A program made the position numbers and the translations under genes. A model generated the notes under the pieces. The model was not told the DNA's origin, did not search any database, and was given only the letters and a program-made list of their open reading frames with translations. A DNA stretch of 64,000 nucleotides from Faecalibacter rhinopitheci. Its GTDB lineage: Bacteria; Bacteroidota; Bacteroidia; Flavobacteriales; Weeksellaceae. Where the stretch lies: assembly GCF_015234135.1 (NCBI RefSeq), contig NZ_JADGIK010000007.1, positions 115,964 to 179,963 of the forward strand, in the 5' to 3' direction. This document shows positions 1-10,161 of the stretch, piece by piece (positions within the stretch are counted from its first letter, which is position 1; every line of letters begins with the position of its first letter).

Positions 1-1035
1 ATTTTAAATCAAATTAAAGATGATGCTTCTTTAATCTTAAATGAATTATTAGAAAATAAGAAATCATTTACTTTAATAGAATTTGATAATCTGTATTGTC
101 AAAACTCTAACTTGACTAACAACTTTGTAGAATTCTTAGAATTGAGAATTAAACAACTTTATGAAGCAAAACAAATTAGTTATAGTGATTCGCATAATGA
201 TACGCTGAAATCTTTAAAGAAATTTAAAAGTAATATTGATAAATATTCATTCGATGATATTGATTATAGCTTCTTATTGAATTATGAAACTTTTTTAAGA
301 AAAACTGGTTGTGAAGATGGCGGTATTGGTGTATATATGAGAAACATACGTTCAACATACAACATTGCTATAAAATCTAAGGTCGCAAAACAAGAATTAT
401 ATCCATTCCGAGATTATAAAATATCATCTTTAAAATCTCAAAAAATTAAAAAAGCACTAACTAAGGAACAATTACATAAACTTATTGATTTTGATATAAA
501 GCAAATTCCATCAGCTACTAATGCGAGGTATTTATACTTATTTAGTTTTTTTGCAAGAGGTATGAATTTTACTGATTTAGCTGAATTAAGATGGGATGAT
601 ATTGAACATAGTAAATTTTCTTACAAAAGAAATAAAACAGGAATTAACATTCGAGTAAAAATACCTGAAAACGAAATCACAAATGAAATATTAAATTTCT
701 ACAAAGAGTATCGCCCCTATCCTACAAATTATATTTTTCCAATTTTAAAGAAAAATATTCTTGAATATGATGAAGAGGAATTAGCTGGTAGAAAACATAA
801 TGTTAGAAGTTATTATAACAAACAACTAAAACAAATTTTTGAAATTTTGAATATTGATACTAATATCAATTTCTATACAGCTCGCCATACTTTTGCTACA
901 ATTTCATTAAAAAATGGTGTTCATGTTTCTAAAATTAAACAAGCTCTCGGTCACCAATCAATTAAAACAACAGAATCCTACTTAGAAGATTTTAAAGACC
1001 ATGAAATCGATGAAGCCTTTGAGAATTTGATATAA
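1..1035 (+). CDS. Tyrosine recombinase / phage-type integrase (5' end outside window)
   Basis: Site-specific recombinase that would cut and rejoin DNA at attachment sites to move the element. The frame is open from base 1, so the N-terminus lies left of the window; a TTG at 112 is only an internal codon. A SAM-like core-binding domain occupies roughly the first 100 visible residues. The catalytic domain shows the first Arg in ARGMNFTDLAEL, the box TARHTFAT (second Arg; the usual first His is replaced, as is common in Bacteroidota integrases), the His of LGHQS and the nucleophile Tyr in TTESYLEDF. It sits at the left end of the defence/mobilisation region, which ends on the right at a tRNA pair, so it is the likely integrase of that element. 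A hairpin terminator follows directly. Confidence 0.9.
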   Translation: MLNQIKDDASLILNELLENKKSFTLIEFDNLYCQNSNLTNNFVEFLELRIKQLYEAKQISYSDSHNDTLKSLKKFKSNIDKYSFDDIDYSFLLNYETFLRKTGCEDGGIGVYMRNIRSTYNIAIKSKVAKQELYPFRDYKISSLKSQKIKKALTKEQLHKLIDFDIKQIPSATNARYLYLFSFFARGMNFTDLAELRWDDIEHSKFSYKRNKTGINIRVKIPENEITNEILNFYKEYRPYPTNYIFPILKKNILEYDEEELAGRKHNVRSYYNKQLKQIFEILNIDTNINFYTARHTFATISLKNGVHVSKIKQALGHQSIKTTESYLEDFKDHEIDEAFENLI

Positions 1036-1045
1036 TATAAACTAA

Positions 1046-1066
1046 AACCCACCAAATAGGTGGGTT
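1046..1066. terminator. Hairpin terminator between convergent genes
   Basis: Perfect 8-bp arms AACCCACC / GGTGGGTT with a 5-base loop lie between the integrase stop and the stop of the opposing gene, so the hairpin can serve both strands. The T-run is weak. Confidence 0.6.
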
Positions 1067-1072
1067 CATATT

Positions 1073-2299
1073 CTATTTTATTATTAATACTTCTGAAATA
1101 ATTTCTCTAACTTTATATTTCAAGTCATAATCAATATCCAATTGATCTGCCTTACCACAGATATTAATTAATTTACTTAAATTATCAACAATTAGATTAG
1201 TTTTGGGTAAAAATAAATCTTTAATCTCATTACAACTTCTTAAGGTTGGACTATTAGAAATTTTTTGAATAATAGCACTAAAAAGACCTTTTGGATCTTT
1301 TGTCTTCAAGAATTCTAAATACTCTTTTTCAAACTCATCAATAGAAGTAAATTCATTAAATAAAGTACTGAATTTTTCATCTAGTGTTTTAATACCTGTT
1401 TGGTGTGATACTCTTATTGCAACAGTTTTAGCATTTTGCTTTTTAAAATTCAATGGAAAATTAATATTACTATCGTCTTTAGAGTACAAAGTTATTTTTT
1501 GAGTAAATACAAAAGATTCCTTTCCTAAATCGTTATTTGTCATCTCTATAGAAGATTTTAAAAACCCGATTTCACCCAATTTTTTCATTGCTCCTTGTGA
1601 AATCACCATTGAAATTTTAGATTCATTAAGATCCAATGATTCTATTTTAAAATTATTACCTTTGTTGTTATTTTCATATTCATTCAATAGTAAAATAGTA
1701 TAAACAAAAGTAAATGCTGTGCCATACTCTTTAAATTTAGAAGAATTCACTGCTCTTAAAAACCATAAACTATTTTTAGATTTTAATAATTTAAATTTTC
1801 TTTCTTTAAATAATTTTGATTTTGTAAGCCAAATTGCATTGATTTCTTGCAATTCTTTATTCATTCCATTTTTTCTGAGATAATTGATATGGTTAGCTAA
1901 TTTTATCACATCATAAAATTGATCCTTCGAATTATATATAGCTTTTGCATTAATTGGAGCTTCTTCATGATCATTGAATTGAAAATAAAAATCTTTAGCT
2001 TTACCTTTTAAATCTTCATTCTCTTCTTCAAGAATAAATGTTTTTAAATTTTCTCCATTACATAAATGATTAATAAATTCATATTTTGATAACACCTTAT
2101 TCACTGCATCAAATGCTATATCTACATTTCCAATATTAATATTAAAATCTAGTCCATCAGGATTGAACCTGTTTAAAATATCATTTAAATAATCATCATT
2201 ATAATCATTAAATAACTTTGTTAATTGTTGAAAGTTGATTAAATTATTCGATTTCTTATCAATAAATGAAATCGATTTTGTATTAAAATTATACTCCAT
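1073..2299 (-). CDS. Hypothetical protein, 408 aa
   Basis: I do not recognise a family. The protein is soluble-looking, rich in Lys, Asn and acidic residues, with no signal peptide or membrane segment. It starts one base after the stop of the 57-residue gene at 2301-2474, so the two are very probably co-transcribed. It lies just inside the integrase end of the element, where accessory or defence genes are common. Only its cargo position suggests a role; no catalytic motif could be picked out. The coding call rests on the long uninterrupted frame, protein-like composition and the tight junction with its neighbour. Confidence 0.8.
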   Translation of the reverse strand: MEYNFNTKSISFIDKKSNNLINFQQLTKLFNDYNDDYLNDILNRFNPDGLDFNINIGNVDIAFDAVNKVLSKYEFINHLCNGENLKTFILEEENEDLKGKAKDFYFQFNDHEEAPINAKAIYNSKDQFYDVIKLANHINYLRKNGMNKELQEINAIWLTKSKLFKERKFKLLKSKNSLWFLRAVNSSKFKEYGTAFTFVYTILLLNEYENNNKGNNFKIESLDLNESKISMVISQGAMKKLGEIGFLKSSIEMTNNDLGKESFVFTQKITLYSKDDSNINFPLNFKKQNAKTVAIRVSHQTGIKTLDEKFSTLFNEFTSIDEFEKEYLEFLKTKDPKGLFSAIIQKISNSPTLRSCNEIKDLFLPKTNLIVDNLSKLINICGKADQLDIDYDLKYKVREIISEVLIIK

Positions 2300-2300
2300 A

Positions 2301-2474
2301 TTACTTCTCTTTTCTTACTCCTTTGAATGGTGTACCATCTTGTTTAACATCCATAAATTTCCCTGTATTTATATCTCTTTTAACCCATTGACTTGTTTTA
2401 GGGTTAAAAACTTGTGAGCGTTGTTTAACTGCTCCGTGGCGGCGATTATCACCCGGTGTTCTGTTTGTAGCCAT
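2301..2474 (-). CDS. Small basic protein, 57 aa
   Basis: Short gene starting MATNRTPGDNRRHGAVKQRS and ending FKGVRKEK. The protein is strongly basic and low in hydrophobic residues, with a central NPKTSQWVKRD segment. From memory, similar proteins of about 55-65 residues with the RR-GAVK-RSQ / NPKT-WVKRD / FKGVRKE pattern recur in many bacteria next to accessory genes, but I know no assigned function. A single base separates its stop from the next start, indicating an operon with the 408-residue protein. A nucleic-acid-binding helper role is only a guess from charge. Confidence 0.7.
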   Translation of the reverse strand: MATNRTPGDNRRHGAVKQRSQVFNPKTSQWVKRDINTGKFMDVKQDGTPFKGVRKEK

Positions 2475-2512
2475 TAGCTAAAATTTTTATTAATAATTAT
2501 TTAATAATTATC

Positions 2513-2641
2513 CCACGTGAAGCAAATCAGGATTGGATTTGTAGTATTCGAAAAGAAGTTAAATCAAAAATTATAGAAAAATTCTATGGGATTTATGATA
2601 CAAATATTAATTGTATGTCTATTTTTGATAAAGAATATTAA
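2513..2641 (+). pseudogene. Possible gene remnant
   Basis: An open stretch without a usable start reads protein-like (PREANQDWICSIRKEVKSK, then FYGIYDTNINCM) and ends in TAA at 2639-2641. It may be the C-terminal scrap of a decayed gene. The surrounding 2475-3051 gap is otherwise AT-rich and shows only two hairpins, so this is a weak call. Confidence 0.25.
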
Positions 2642-2684
2642 ACTTCTATGTTCATTCGAACATTAAGTACTTTATTACAATTTC

Positions 2685-2719
2685 AAACTCGGACGTCGCC
2701 AAACTATTCCGAGTTTTTT
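2685..2719 (+). terminator. Hairpin terminator downstream of the remnant
   Basis: Arms AAACTCGG / CCGAGTTT with a 16-base loop are followed by T's on the + strand. There is no intact + gene in front of it, which supports a decayed gene at 2513-2641. The rest of 2475-3051 shows no convincing gene; the AT-rich open frame near 2763-2975 looks spurious. Confidence 0.45.
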
Positions 2720-2998
2720 ATGCAATAAATACTCTTCTGTATTTATATTATGTCTTCATTAATTGATGATTTTCTCATCTGTATTTCTCAAAATTAGCAC
2801 AAGATTTTGCAAAAAAAAATATAGAAAATTAAAAATTAAAAACCTTATCAACAATATGTTAATACTATACAGCACTCATATAATGACAGATTTAATAAAA
2901 TTTTTTATTAACCCAAATTTACAAAAAATAAACAAGATATTATTTTTGAAAAAAATACCTAAAATAACTTATTGATTATATCTGATCTTTCGTAAAAA

Positions 2999-3025
2999 AA
3001 ATCCCCAACTTCACTGTTGAGGATT
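2999..3025 (-). terminator. Rho-independent terminator of the hsd operon
   Basis: Stem AATCC(C)CAAC / GTTG(A)GGATT, followed on the minus strand by a run of seven T's, 27 bases after the hsdR stop. Confidence 0.7.
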
Positions 3026-3051
3026 ACTATTATTTTAAATTAAGTTTTTCA

Positions 3052-6000
3052 TTACAATCTTCCACCCACTCCTTTAAACTTATCTATAAACGCACTAATA
3101 CGTTGAAATACGGTTTGTTTCTTTGTTAGGTATTGGGGATTTAATGGACTCATTTTTGGTAAAATGGCATTTAATTCTGTACCGTTAGAACTTGCGTATT
3201 CTCGTTTTAAAGAAGATTCGATGTAGCGTTTTGTCGCTTCTTCGTTTAAGTTTTCCTCTACGATTAATTCAGTAGCTTCTTCTTTTTGTTTGACTTGTGC
3301 ATATTTAAAGAACGAATCAATAACCGTTGCTTTATCTGGAATAGTATCTAAATCTGTTTCGTTAATAAAATCTACAACTAAAGATTCTTTCCCTCTATTT
3401 CCGATACTTGCACGTATTACACGACTTACTTCTTCTACTAATTCGGCTTTGTCTTTTGTTTTCTTACTATGATCAAAGATTAATTCTAAGATGTAATCCA
3501 AATTGATTTCTTGTGATTTTAATAAATCAACTTCAAAAACCACATCATCCCAATCGATTCCACCATCTTCTGGTTGTTTCCCTTCTTTTTCTTTTCTTAA
3601 CCAATCACGAATATCATTATATGTCGAACGATAATCCTGCTCTGTTCGTTGTGGTAACAACTGAATCTTTTGCATCACTGCTAAATCATCATCCGAAACA
3701 TGGTACATTTCTTTGAATTCTTCTACAGCAGTAGCATCATTTTGATCGATGTTTTGTAAGGCTTTTAGACTTGTGAATTCATCATAGTTTTGTAAGATAT
3801 TTTCAACACGTAAGTATTCACCGAATAATTTTGTAAAATCCTTTTTATCCTTCTCCTTTTCAATTGCATCTGGATTTGGAAATTTTTCATTTAATTCGTT
3901 GACCACTTCAATAAATCCTCTACGTGCATCACCTGTTGAAGCGTCGGTAAAACCTTCTAAATATTCTTTGTAGCTTTTCTCTAAAACAACATTTTTGGTG
4001 TTTTTGTTTCCGAATAAGGTAATCGCATCAATCGTTGCTTGTTCCAAGTCGCGGAATGTGACTATATTTCCAAAAGATTTGGTTGCATCTAAAATTCGAT
4101 TGGTACGCGAAAATGCCTGAATTAACCCATGATAACGTAAGTTTTTATCAACAAATAAGGTATTTAGTTTTGGTGCGTCAAATCCAGTTAAAAACATTCC
4201 GACAACAATTAATAAGTCGATTTCTTTGTTCTTCACTCGTTCTGATAGATCGCGGTAGTAATTTTGGAATTCATCGCTATCTACACCATAACTTGTTTTG
4301 AACATCTTATTGTAATCGTTGATGGCTTTCGTTAAGAATTCTTTCGCCGTACTGTTTAATGCAGAAGGCTCGAATGATTCGTCTATGATTTCACCAATTG
4401 ATGATTGTTCTTCGTTGGCTGCAAACGAAAATATCGTCGCAATCTTCAACGGTTTTTCACTGTCAATTTGCTGACGGTTTAATTCTTCGTAATAATGTTT
4501 AGCTGCTTCTACGCTACTCACGGCAAACATCGCATTGAAACCGTTATTTCCGCCTTTTGTACGGTGTGTTTTAATGCGGTAATTTTGTAAAATGTATTTC
4601 GAAATTTCGCTGATACGTGCAGGATGCAGAAAGGCTTTCTTCGCATCTTCTGCATTCAATTTCTTTTCATCTATTTCTGTCTCAACCCCTTTGAATTGAG
4701 GTTTAACATTGTGGTAATCCACTTTGAATTTTAAAACCTTTTCATCTCTGATGGCATCTGTAATGACATACGCGTGTAATTCTGAACCAAAAACACTTGC
4801 TGTGGTTTCTGCACCTAAGGCATTTTCAGGGAAAATTGGTGTTCCTGTAAATCCGAATTGGTAATATTTTTTGAATTTCTTTTTTAGGTTTTTTTGGGCT
4901 TCACCAAATTGAGAACGGTGGGCTTCATCAAATATGAAAACAACTTGTTTATTGTAAATATCCAACTCTTGATCCCCTTTCATTAAGTTGTTTAACTTCT
5001 GAATGGTTGTGACAATAATTTTGTTGTCGTCTTTTTCGATATTTCGTTTTAAACCTGCTGTACTGTTTGAACCGTTGACACTATCAGGCGAAAATTTTTG
5101 GTATTCTTTCATGGTCTGAAAGTCTAAATCCTTACGGTCTACCACGAAAAATACTTTATCGATAAAATCTAATTTAGTCGCTAAACGAGCAGCTTTGAAA
5201 CTGGTTAAGGTTTTCCCTGAACCGGTAGTATGCCAAATGTACCCACCACTTTCTAAAGATGACCATTTTTTGGTTTGATAAGCACTTTTAATTTTCCATA
5301 AAATACGTTCGGTTGCTGCTATCTGATAAGGTCGCATCACCAATAATGTATCTTTGATGTCTAAAACCGTATACGTTAGTAAGACATTTAATAACGTGTT
5401 TTTTTGAAAAAATGTGGCTGTAAAATCCTTTAAATCTTTGATTAAGGTATTATCTGCTTTTGCCCAATTCATCGTGAAATCGTAACTGTTTTTGTTACGC
5501 GTAACGGTATTGGCAAAATAACGTGTATCTGTTCCATTCGAAATTACAAACAACTGCAAGTATTTGAATAGCGAATTATCTGAATTAAAGCTCTCTTTGG
5601 AATAACGATGGACTTGATTAAACGCTTCGCGAATGGCTACGCCACGTTTCTTCAGCTCTACTTGAATCATCGGTAATCCGTTGACCAGAATTGTTACATC
5701 GTAACGATTGGCATGCGAACCTGTTTGTTCGACCTGTGAGATAACCTGTACTTTATTACGTGTAATATTATCTTTATCGACTAAATAGATGTTTTGAATG
5801 TGTCCATCATCAAATACAAAATCGTAGATGTGGTTATCGTGAAGTTTACGCGATTTATCGACTAAACTATCACTTGGTTTATCTAAATATTCTACAAGGA
5901 AACGCGCCCATTCGTTATCGGTAAATACCATATTATTCAATGCTTGTAATTGTGTACGCACATTGACTAACATAGCTTCCGTTGATTTGAGATGAGTCGG

Positions 6001-6159
6001 ATTCTCGTATCCCAGATTAATTAAATCTTGGATAAATTCTTTTTCTAAGGCGGCTTCTGATTGATAAGCCACTGGAGCCTCATTTAATTCGTAGAATTTG
6101 GTGTATTTGTCCAATACAATATAATTATTGGATTCTGCAATTGTTTTGTAATTAGGCAT
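3052..6159 (-). CDS. hsdR: Type I restriction enzyme, R (translocase/endonuclease) subunit
   Basis: Motor and nuclease subunit of a type I restriction-modification complex (R2M2S); it translocates unmodified DNA with ATP and cuts at a distance. At 1035 residues it is full length. The N-terminal PD-(D/E)xK nuclease shows D154 and the E168-L-K170 pair (VELKKRG). The SF2 helicase follows with Walker A TTGSGKT at 311-317, DEAH at 411-414 and FGFTGTP shortly after. It is the last gene of the operon; its start overlaps the end of the prrC-like gene by 8 bases, so translation is probably coupled. A terminator follows. No damage is visible. Confidence 0.96.
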   Translation of the reverse strand: MPNYKTIAESNNYIVLDKYTKFYELNEAPVAYQSEAALEKEFIQDLINLGYENPTHLKSTEAMLVNVRTQLQALNNMVFTDNEWARFLVEYLDKPSDSLVDKSRKLHDNHIYDFVFDDGHIQNIYLVDKDNITRNKVQVISQVEQTGSHANRYDVTILVNGLPMIQVELKKRGVAIREAFNQVHRYSKESFNSDNSLFKYLQLFVISNGTDTRYFANTVTRNKNSYDFTMNWAKADNTLIKDLKDFTATFFQKNTLLNVLLTYTVLDIKDTLLVMRPYQIAATERILWKIKSAYQTKKWSSLESGGYIWHTTGSGKTLTSFKAARLATKLDFIDKVFFVVDRKDLDFQTMKEYQKFSPDSVNGSNSTAGLKRNIEKDDNKIIVTTIQKLNNLMKGDQELDIYNKQVVFIFDEAHRSQFGEAQKNLKKKFKKYYQFGFTGTPIFPENALGAETTASVFGSELHAYVITDAIRDEKVLKFKVDYHNVKPQFKGVETEIDEKKLNAEDAKKAFLHPARISEISKYILQNYRIKTHRTKGGNNGFNAMFAVSSVEAAKHYYEELNRQQIDSEKPLKIATIFSFAANEEQSSIGEIIDESFEPSALNSTAKEFLTKAINDYNKMFKTSYGVDSDEFQNYYRDLSERVKNKEIDLLIVVGMFLTGFDAPKLNTLFVDKNLRYHGLIQAFSRTNRILDATKSFGNIVTFRDLEQATIDAITLFGNKNTKNVVLEKSYKEYLEGFTDASTGDARRGFIEVVNELNEKFPNPDAIEKEKDKKDFTKLFGEYLRVENILQNYDEFTSLKALQNIDQNDATAVEEFKEMYHVSDDDLAVMQKIQLLPQRTEQDYRSTYNDIRDWLRKEKEGKQPEDGGIDWDDVVFEVDLLKSQEINLDYILELIFDHSKKTKDKAELVEEVSRVIRASIGNRGKESLVVDFINETDLDTIPDKATVIDSFFKYAQVKQKEEATELIVEENLNEEATKRYIESSLKREYASSNGTELNAILPKMSPLNPQYLTKKQTVFQRISAFIDKFKGVGGRL

Positions 6160-7342
6160 CTTGTAATTGTGGAGCTACGGTTTGTTCTTCTACTAGTGTA
6201 TCTTCAATATTTTGCAATTTAAAACTATGTTTTTCTAATAAACCTCTATAAATTTTTATAAAAATATCTTTTTCAGTCTCTTGCACATCAGCTATTTCAT
6301 TTCCTGAATGTTTGTTATGACTATATAAATTAATTAATCGTATAGCTTTATTTACTTCGTTAGAATTTATATACTTTGGTATTAAATCCTCCCAATGACT
6401 AAACCCTAAATAAGTGGATGTTTTTTCTAAAATATTTCGCAATATATTAAAATGATACTTATTAATGTTTCTTGTATTTACAACTACTTGTAACTCCTCT
6501 AACAAGAAAACATGATATGAAAAAGGTGAATCTTTGGAATCTATCATTAAATAGCTACCATCATTTAATTTCTGTAAGCGATATCTACCTGTATTTTTCT
6601 CTCGGTTCAATTCGTTATACAAAACATTATAAAATAATGGATTATGAGTAGAAACTATAAATTTAATATTTGTATTTTTTGCATCCTTTATTAAGCATGA
6701 TAAATCTACAGCTAAATCAATCAAATGATTATCATCTAAAGAACTCACAGGATCATCAATAAATATATATTCTAATTCATTGAATTTATCACTTGAACGA
6801 TCTTCTTCAGAGTCATTTAAAACTTTAATAATCTGCTCAATTAAACTATAAAATACGCACCAGATAAAATTACTTTCTTCACCTTTAGATATTTTTATAT
6901 TCGTTACACTATCATCACCACCACTTAAGTAATCAAATGAAATTTCAGTAAAATCTTGATTTATATTTGGTGTAATTGACCTGTTCGTATAATTCTGAAA
7001 ATTAGTGATAATGTTTCCGTCTTGATTTTCATCCTTTAAGAAATTGAAAACTAAATCAGTAAAACTATTAGGATGAACCAATAATTTTCTGGTCTCGTCC
7101 TCTTCTAAATCATTATCCCATCTAAATAGGTCTTCCGTAAATGCATTATAATAAATTATTTTTATTTTAGATTCCTCAGATCTTTCATGTTTAGGATCTA
7201 CCTTTTCTTTGAATTCTCTAGAAAGACGAGTTTTACCAGTCCCATTAAAAGCATAAATTAATTGAGTTTTACGAAGTTTCTTTCCTTCTTCTTTAGTAGC
7301 TTTTATAAGTTTATCTGCTATTTCAATTAGTGTTTGACTCAT
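6152..7342 (-). CDS. prrC: PrrC-like anticodon nuclease (ABC-type ATPase plus ACNase domain)
   Basis: Probable tRNA anticodon nuclease held silent by the type I enzyme and released when phage inhibits restriction. Its 396 residues equal the length I recall for E. coli PrrC. An ABC-like ATPase fills the first 240 residues: Walker A GTGKT at 34-38, signature-like SKGE near 152-155, Walker B/D-loop [11 protein letters not shown] at 194-204 and H-loop STHNP at 231-235. The C-terminal part has R302-x3-E306 and H342, matching in order and spacing the Arg-Glu-His triad known for PrrC (R320, E324, H356). [11 protein letters not shown] stretch at 268-277 resembles the tRNA-recognition segment described just before that domain. 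It sits between hsdS and hsdR, the position of prrC in E. coli. Alternatively it is an unrelated AAA_13 ATPase. Confidence 0.8.
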   Translation of the reverse strand: MSQTLIEIADKLIKATKEEGKKLRKTQLIYAFNGTGKTRLSREFKEKVDPKHERSEESKIKIIYYNAFTEDLFRWDNDLEEDETRKLLVHPNSFTDLVFNFLKDENQDGNIITNFQNYTNRSITPNINQDFTEISFDYLSGGDDSVTNIKISKGEESNFIWCVFYSLIEQIIKVLNDSEEDRSSDKFNELEYIFIDDPVSSLDDNHLIDLAVDLSCLIKDAKNTNIKFIVSTHNPLFYNVLYNELNREKNTGRYRLQKLNDGSYLMIDSKDSPFSYHVFLLEELQVVVNTRNINKYHFNILRNILEKTSTYLGFSHWEDLIPKYINSNEVNKAIRLINLYSHNKHSGNEIADVQETEKDIFIKIYRGLLEKHSFKLQNIEDTLVEEQTVAPQLQDA

Positions 7343-7363
7343 AATAGTTTAGTAGTATTATAA

Positions 7364-8482
7364 TTATTTTATAGGAAAGCTTAATAACTTTTCTCTGTAA
7401 TATTCGTATTGTTGGGTTCTTAGTTTAATTTCTTTTGTAATTTCTTCTTCGATGGCTGTATGGGTTGCATCGAACTGATCTAAGAGTTTTACAATGCGTT
7501 CTTGTTCTTCTAATGGTGGGATAGCTACTTTTAAACTTTCTAATTTACCAACAGCTAATCCTGGTTGTGCTGATTTAGATGCATATTGATTAAGATTCAT
7601 AAGTAATAATAAATAATACGAGAATTCAATATTAATTTTATAAATAGGTTTAACTACTACAGCATGCTCAGTAGCATAAAAATCACCATTGTACCGTTTA
7701 ACATTACCACACAAGGCTCCTTGACGCCCAATTAACACATAATTTCCACTCTCATTCTTGCTTTTAACATAACCTCGTATTCCATTTCCTCCAAAACATG
7801 GAAACCTATATTCGGAATTTGAAATTTTTGAAATATTATTTGAAGAAATATGCTTTCCTGCTTTCATATTAAAAATTTCACCTAGCTTTTTCCATTCTAC
7901 GTCACCTTCCTCAAACCTAAACAACTGCTCACGGAAGAACTCGAATTGTTTTTTACGGTTTTGGCGTTCCGTTTGTAATTCGGTTGTTAATTGGTTGGTT
8001 AATGAAGTTAATTCATCTAAAACACGAACAATTTCTTGTTGGATTTCTATTGATGGGATAGGGATTAATTTTTTAGAAAAATTACTAATCCACTGTCTTT
8101 TATGATCACCTTCAACTAGATCACTTGGCAATGAATTTATCCAATAGTAAATATATCTTAACAATGTTTTCGATTCATCTTTCGATTTAATAATTTTCAT
8201 AGCAGATGATTTCGCTTTAAAATCAAAATCTACCCATTTATTTGCTGTTGTAAAATCATCAAATATTATAACTGGTGCTAAAGATGCTTTATAAATACCC
8301 TCTTTCTCATTAGTATAACCCAATATAAAGGTTTTACCAGCAGTTAATACTGGTGTATTATATTCATTATTATAATCTTTTGATTTTACTAAATATTTAT
8401 TTGGTTGTTCATATACAGCACAAGCCCCCAATGGTAACCATTCCACATCAACCCCTTGTAATAACTCTTCTAATTTGCTCAT
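7364..8482 (-). CDS. hsdS: Type I restriction enzyme, S (specificity) subunit
   Basis: DNA-recognition subunit that directs both methylation and restriction. Two target-recognition domains (about residues 1-160 and 190-335) are separated by the usual conserved helical spacer ([20 protein letters not shown], then [12 protein letters not shown]), with a matching C-terminal helix ([20 protein letters not shown]). The length, 372 residues, is normal for a two-domain HsdS. The start overlaps the hsdM stop by 4 bases (ATGA type), and 21 bases separate it from the prrC-like start. The target cannot be read from sequence; it should be a bipartite motif. Confidence 0.94.
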   Translation of the reverse strand: MSKLEELLQGVDVEWLPLGACAVYEQPNKYLVKSKDYNNEYNTPVLTAGKTFILGYTNEKEGIYKASLAPVIIFDDFTTANKWVDFDFKAKSSAMKIIKSKDESKTLLRYIYYWINSLPSDLVEGDHKRQWISNFSKKLIPIPSIEIQQEIVRVLDELTSLTNQLTTELQTERQNRKKQFEFFREQLFRFEEGDVEWKKLGEIFNMKAGKHISSNNISKISNSEYRFPCFGGNGIRGYVKSKNESGNYVLIGRQGALCGNVKRYNGDFYATEHAVVVKPIYKINIEFSYYLLLLMNLNQYASKSAQPGLAVGKLESLKVAIPPLEEQERIVKLLDQFDATHTAIEEEITKEIKLRTQQYEYYREKLLSFPIK

Positions 8483-10026
8483 CCTTCGATTTCTTTAATT
8501 AGGTTATCAATTGCTGTACGTAACGTTGTAATGTTGTTTACAGTTTCTGCTAGCTCGGTATTTAAGACTTTAATGTCTATCACTTCGCGTGTATCTACTG
8601 CTTCAACATACGAACTTACCGAAAGGTTGTAATCGTTTTCTGCAATTTTATCATTATCAACAGTTAAAGCAACGTGCTCTACATTTTCTTTCGAATCGAA
8701 TAACTGCATAATCTTTTCGATATGCACATCCTCTAACATGTTGTTATTGGTTACTTTTTTGTAGAAGTCTTCCCCTGTTGCATCGATAAATTGTGTGGTA
8801 TTCTCGGACTTGTGTTTCGATAAAACTAAGATGTTTACGCCAATAGAAGTTCCGTAGAATAAATTACTAGGTAAGCTAATCACCGTTTCTACAAAGTTGT
8901 TATCAACTAAGTATTTTCTGATTTTTTGTTCTGCTCCACCACGGTAGAAAATACCAGGGAAACATACAATGGCTGCACGTCCTTTGCTTGACAAATAATT
9001 TAAGGCATGTAATACAAAGGCAAAATCTGCTTTTGATTTTGGTGCTAAAACTCCTGCAGGTGCAAAACGATCGTCGTTAATTAATGTTGGATCATCCGAA
9101 CCTACCCAATTAACTGAATACGGAGGATTAGATACAATGGCATCGAAAGGTTTATCGTCGATAAAATGTGGCTCCGTTAAAGTATCTCCTAATTGAATGT
9201 TGAATTTATCGTAATTGACATTATGCAAAAACATATTCATACGCGCTAAGTTGTACGTTGTATGGTTGATTTCTTGTCCAAAGAATCCATCTTCGATAAT
9301 GTGATTATCGAAGTGTTTTTTGGCTTGTAATAACAATGAACCAGAACCAGCGGCAGGATCGTAGATTTTGTTCACCGAAGTTTGTTTGTGCATCGCTAAT
9401 TGCGCAATCAATTTCGAAACACTTTGAGGTGTAAAGAATTCACCACCCGATTTCCCTGCATTAGCTGCATAGTTGGAAATTAAAAATTCGTACGCATCCC
9501 CAAATAAGTCGATTTGGCTATCTTCGAAATTACCGAAATTTAATTCGGCAACTCCTTTTAAGATTGCTACTAATCGTTTGTTTTTATCTTCTACGGTATT
9601 TCCTAAACGAGAACTTGTTGTATCGAAATCTGCGAATAATCCTTTGATATCTTGTTCAGATTCGTACCCATTCGCTGAATTCTCAATGTCTGTGAATATT
9701 GCTTTTAGGTCTGTATTAAGGTTTGTGTTTGTATTGGCTTTTGCCACGACATTGGCAAACAATTGACTTGGATAAATGAAGTATCCTTTTGTTTTGATGG
9801 CGTCGTCTTTGATTTCTGGTGTGATGATGTCGTCTGCTAGTTTAGCATAGTTTACGCTTTCGTCACCGCCTTCTATATAATTGGTGAAGTTTTCACTTAT
9901 GAAACGGTAGAATAAAGTTCCTAATACAAAGTGTTTAAAGTCCCATCCGTCTACTGAGCCACGTACTTCGTTGGCGATTTTCCAGATTTTATTTTGTAAT
10001 TCTGCTCTTTGGGCTGTATTTGTCAT
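8479..10026 (-). CDS. hsdM: Type I restriction-modification N6-adenine methyltransferase subunit
   Basis: Transfers a methyl group from S-adenosylmethionine to adenine in the HsdS target, protecting host DNA. The 515 residues contain an HsdM N-terminal helical domain (1-150), the GEFFTP box at 195-200, SAM-binding motif I DPAAGSGS at 223-230 and catalytic motif IV NPPY at 300-303, which marks an N6-adenine enzyme. It is the first gene of the hsdM-hsdS-prrC-hsdR operon. The 135 bases upstream are AT-rich with short palindromes such as AAAGATAAAATTTATCTTT, which may include the promoter or an operator. Intact. Confidence 0.96.
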   Translation of the reverse strand: MTNTAQRAELQNKIWKIANEVRGSVDGWDFKHFVLGTLFYRFISENFTNYIEGGDESVNYAKLADDIITPEIKDDAIKTKGYFIYPSQLFANVVAKANTNTNLNTDLKAIFTDIENSANGYESEQDIKGLFADFDTTSSRLGNTVEDKNKRLVAILKGVAELNFGNFEDSQIDLFGDAYEFLISNYAANAGKSGGEFFTPQSVSKLIAQLAMHKQTSVNKIYDPAAGSGSLLLQAKKHFDNHIIEDGFFGQEINHTTYNLARMNMFLHNVNYDKFNIQLGDTLTEPHFIDDKPFDAIVSNPPYSVNWVGSDDPTLINDDRFAPAGVLAPKSKADFAFVLHALNYLSSKGRAAIVCFPGIFYRGGAEQKIRKYLVDNNFVETVISLPSNLFYGTSIGVNILVLSKHKSENTTQFIDATGEDFYKKVTNNNMLEDVHIEKIMQLFDSKENVEHVALTVDNDKIAENDYNLSVSSYVEAVDTREVIDIKVLNTELAETVNNITTLRTAIDNLIKEIEG

Positions 10027-10161
10027 TGTCTTTATTTCTTTTTAAAGATAAAATTTATCTTTTGTATATTCATTATTGTAAACATTACAATATTACTCAG
10101 TTTAGACGCCAGTAAACGACGTTAATACTTATTTTTTAATGGTTTGTTTTACTAATTGCAA

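Noticed and set aside
2763..2975. 70-codon open frame in the gap before hsdR
   Set aside because: Extremely AT-rich, dominated by Lys, Ile, Asn and Leu, no neighbours on its strand, no sensible motif.
6152..7342. RloC-type anticodon nuclease
   Set aside because: RloC is about twice as long and has a Rad50-like zinc hook; this protein is 396 residues with no such insert, so PrrC-like is preferred.
9473..9766. Open frame opposite hsdM (and similar ones opposite other genes)
   Set aside because: Antisense to a strongly supported gene with low-complexity translation; shadow frame.
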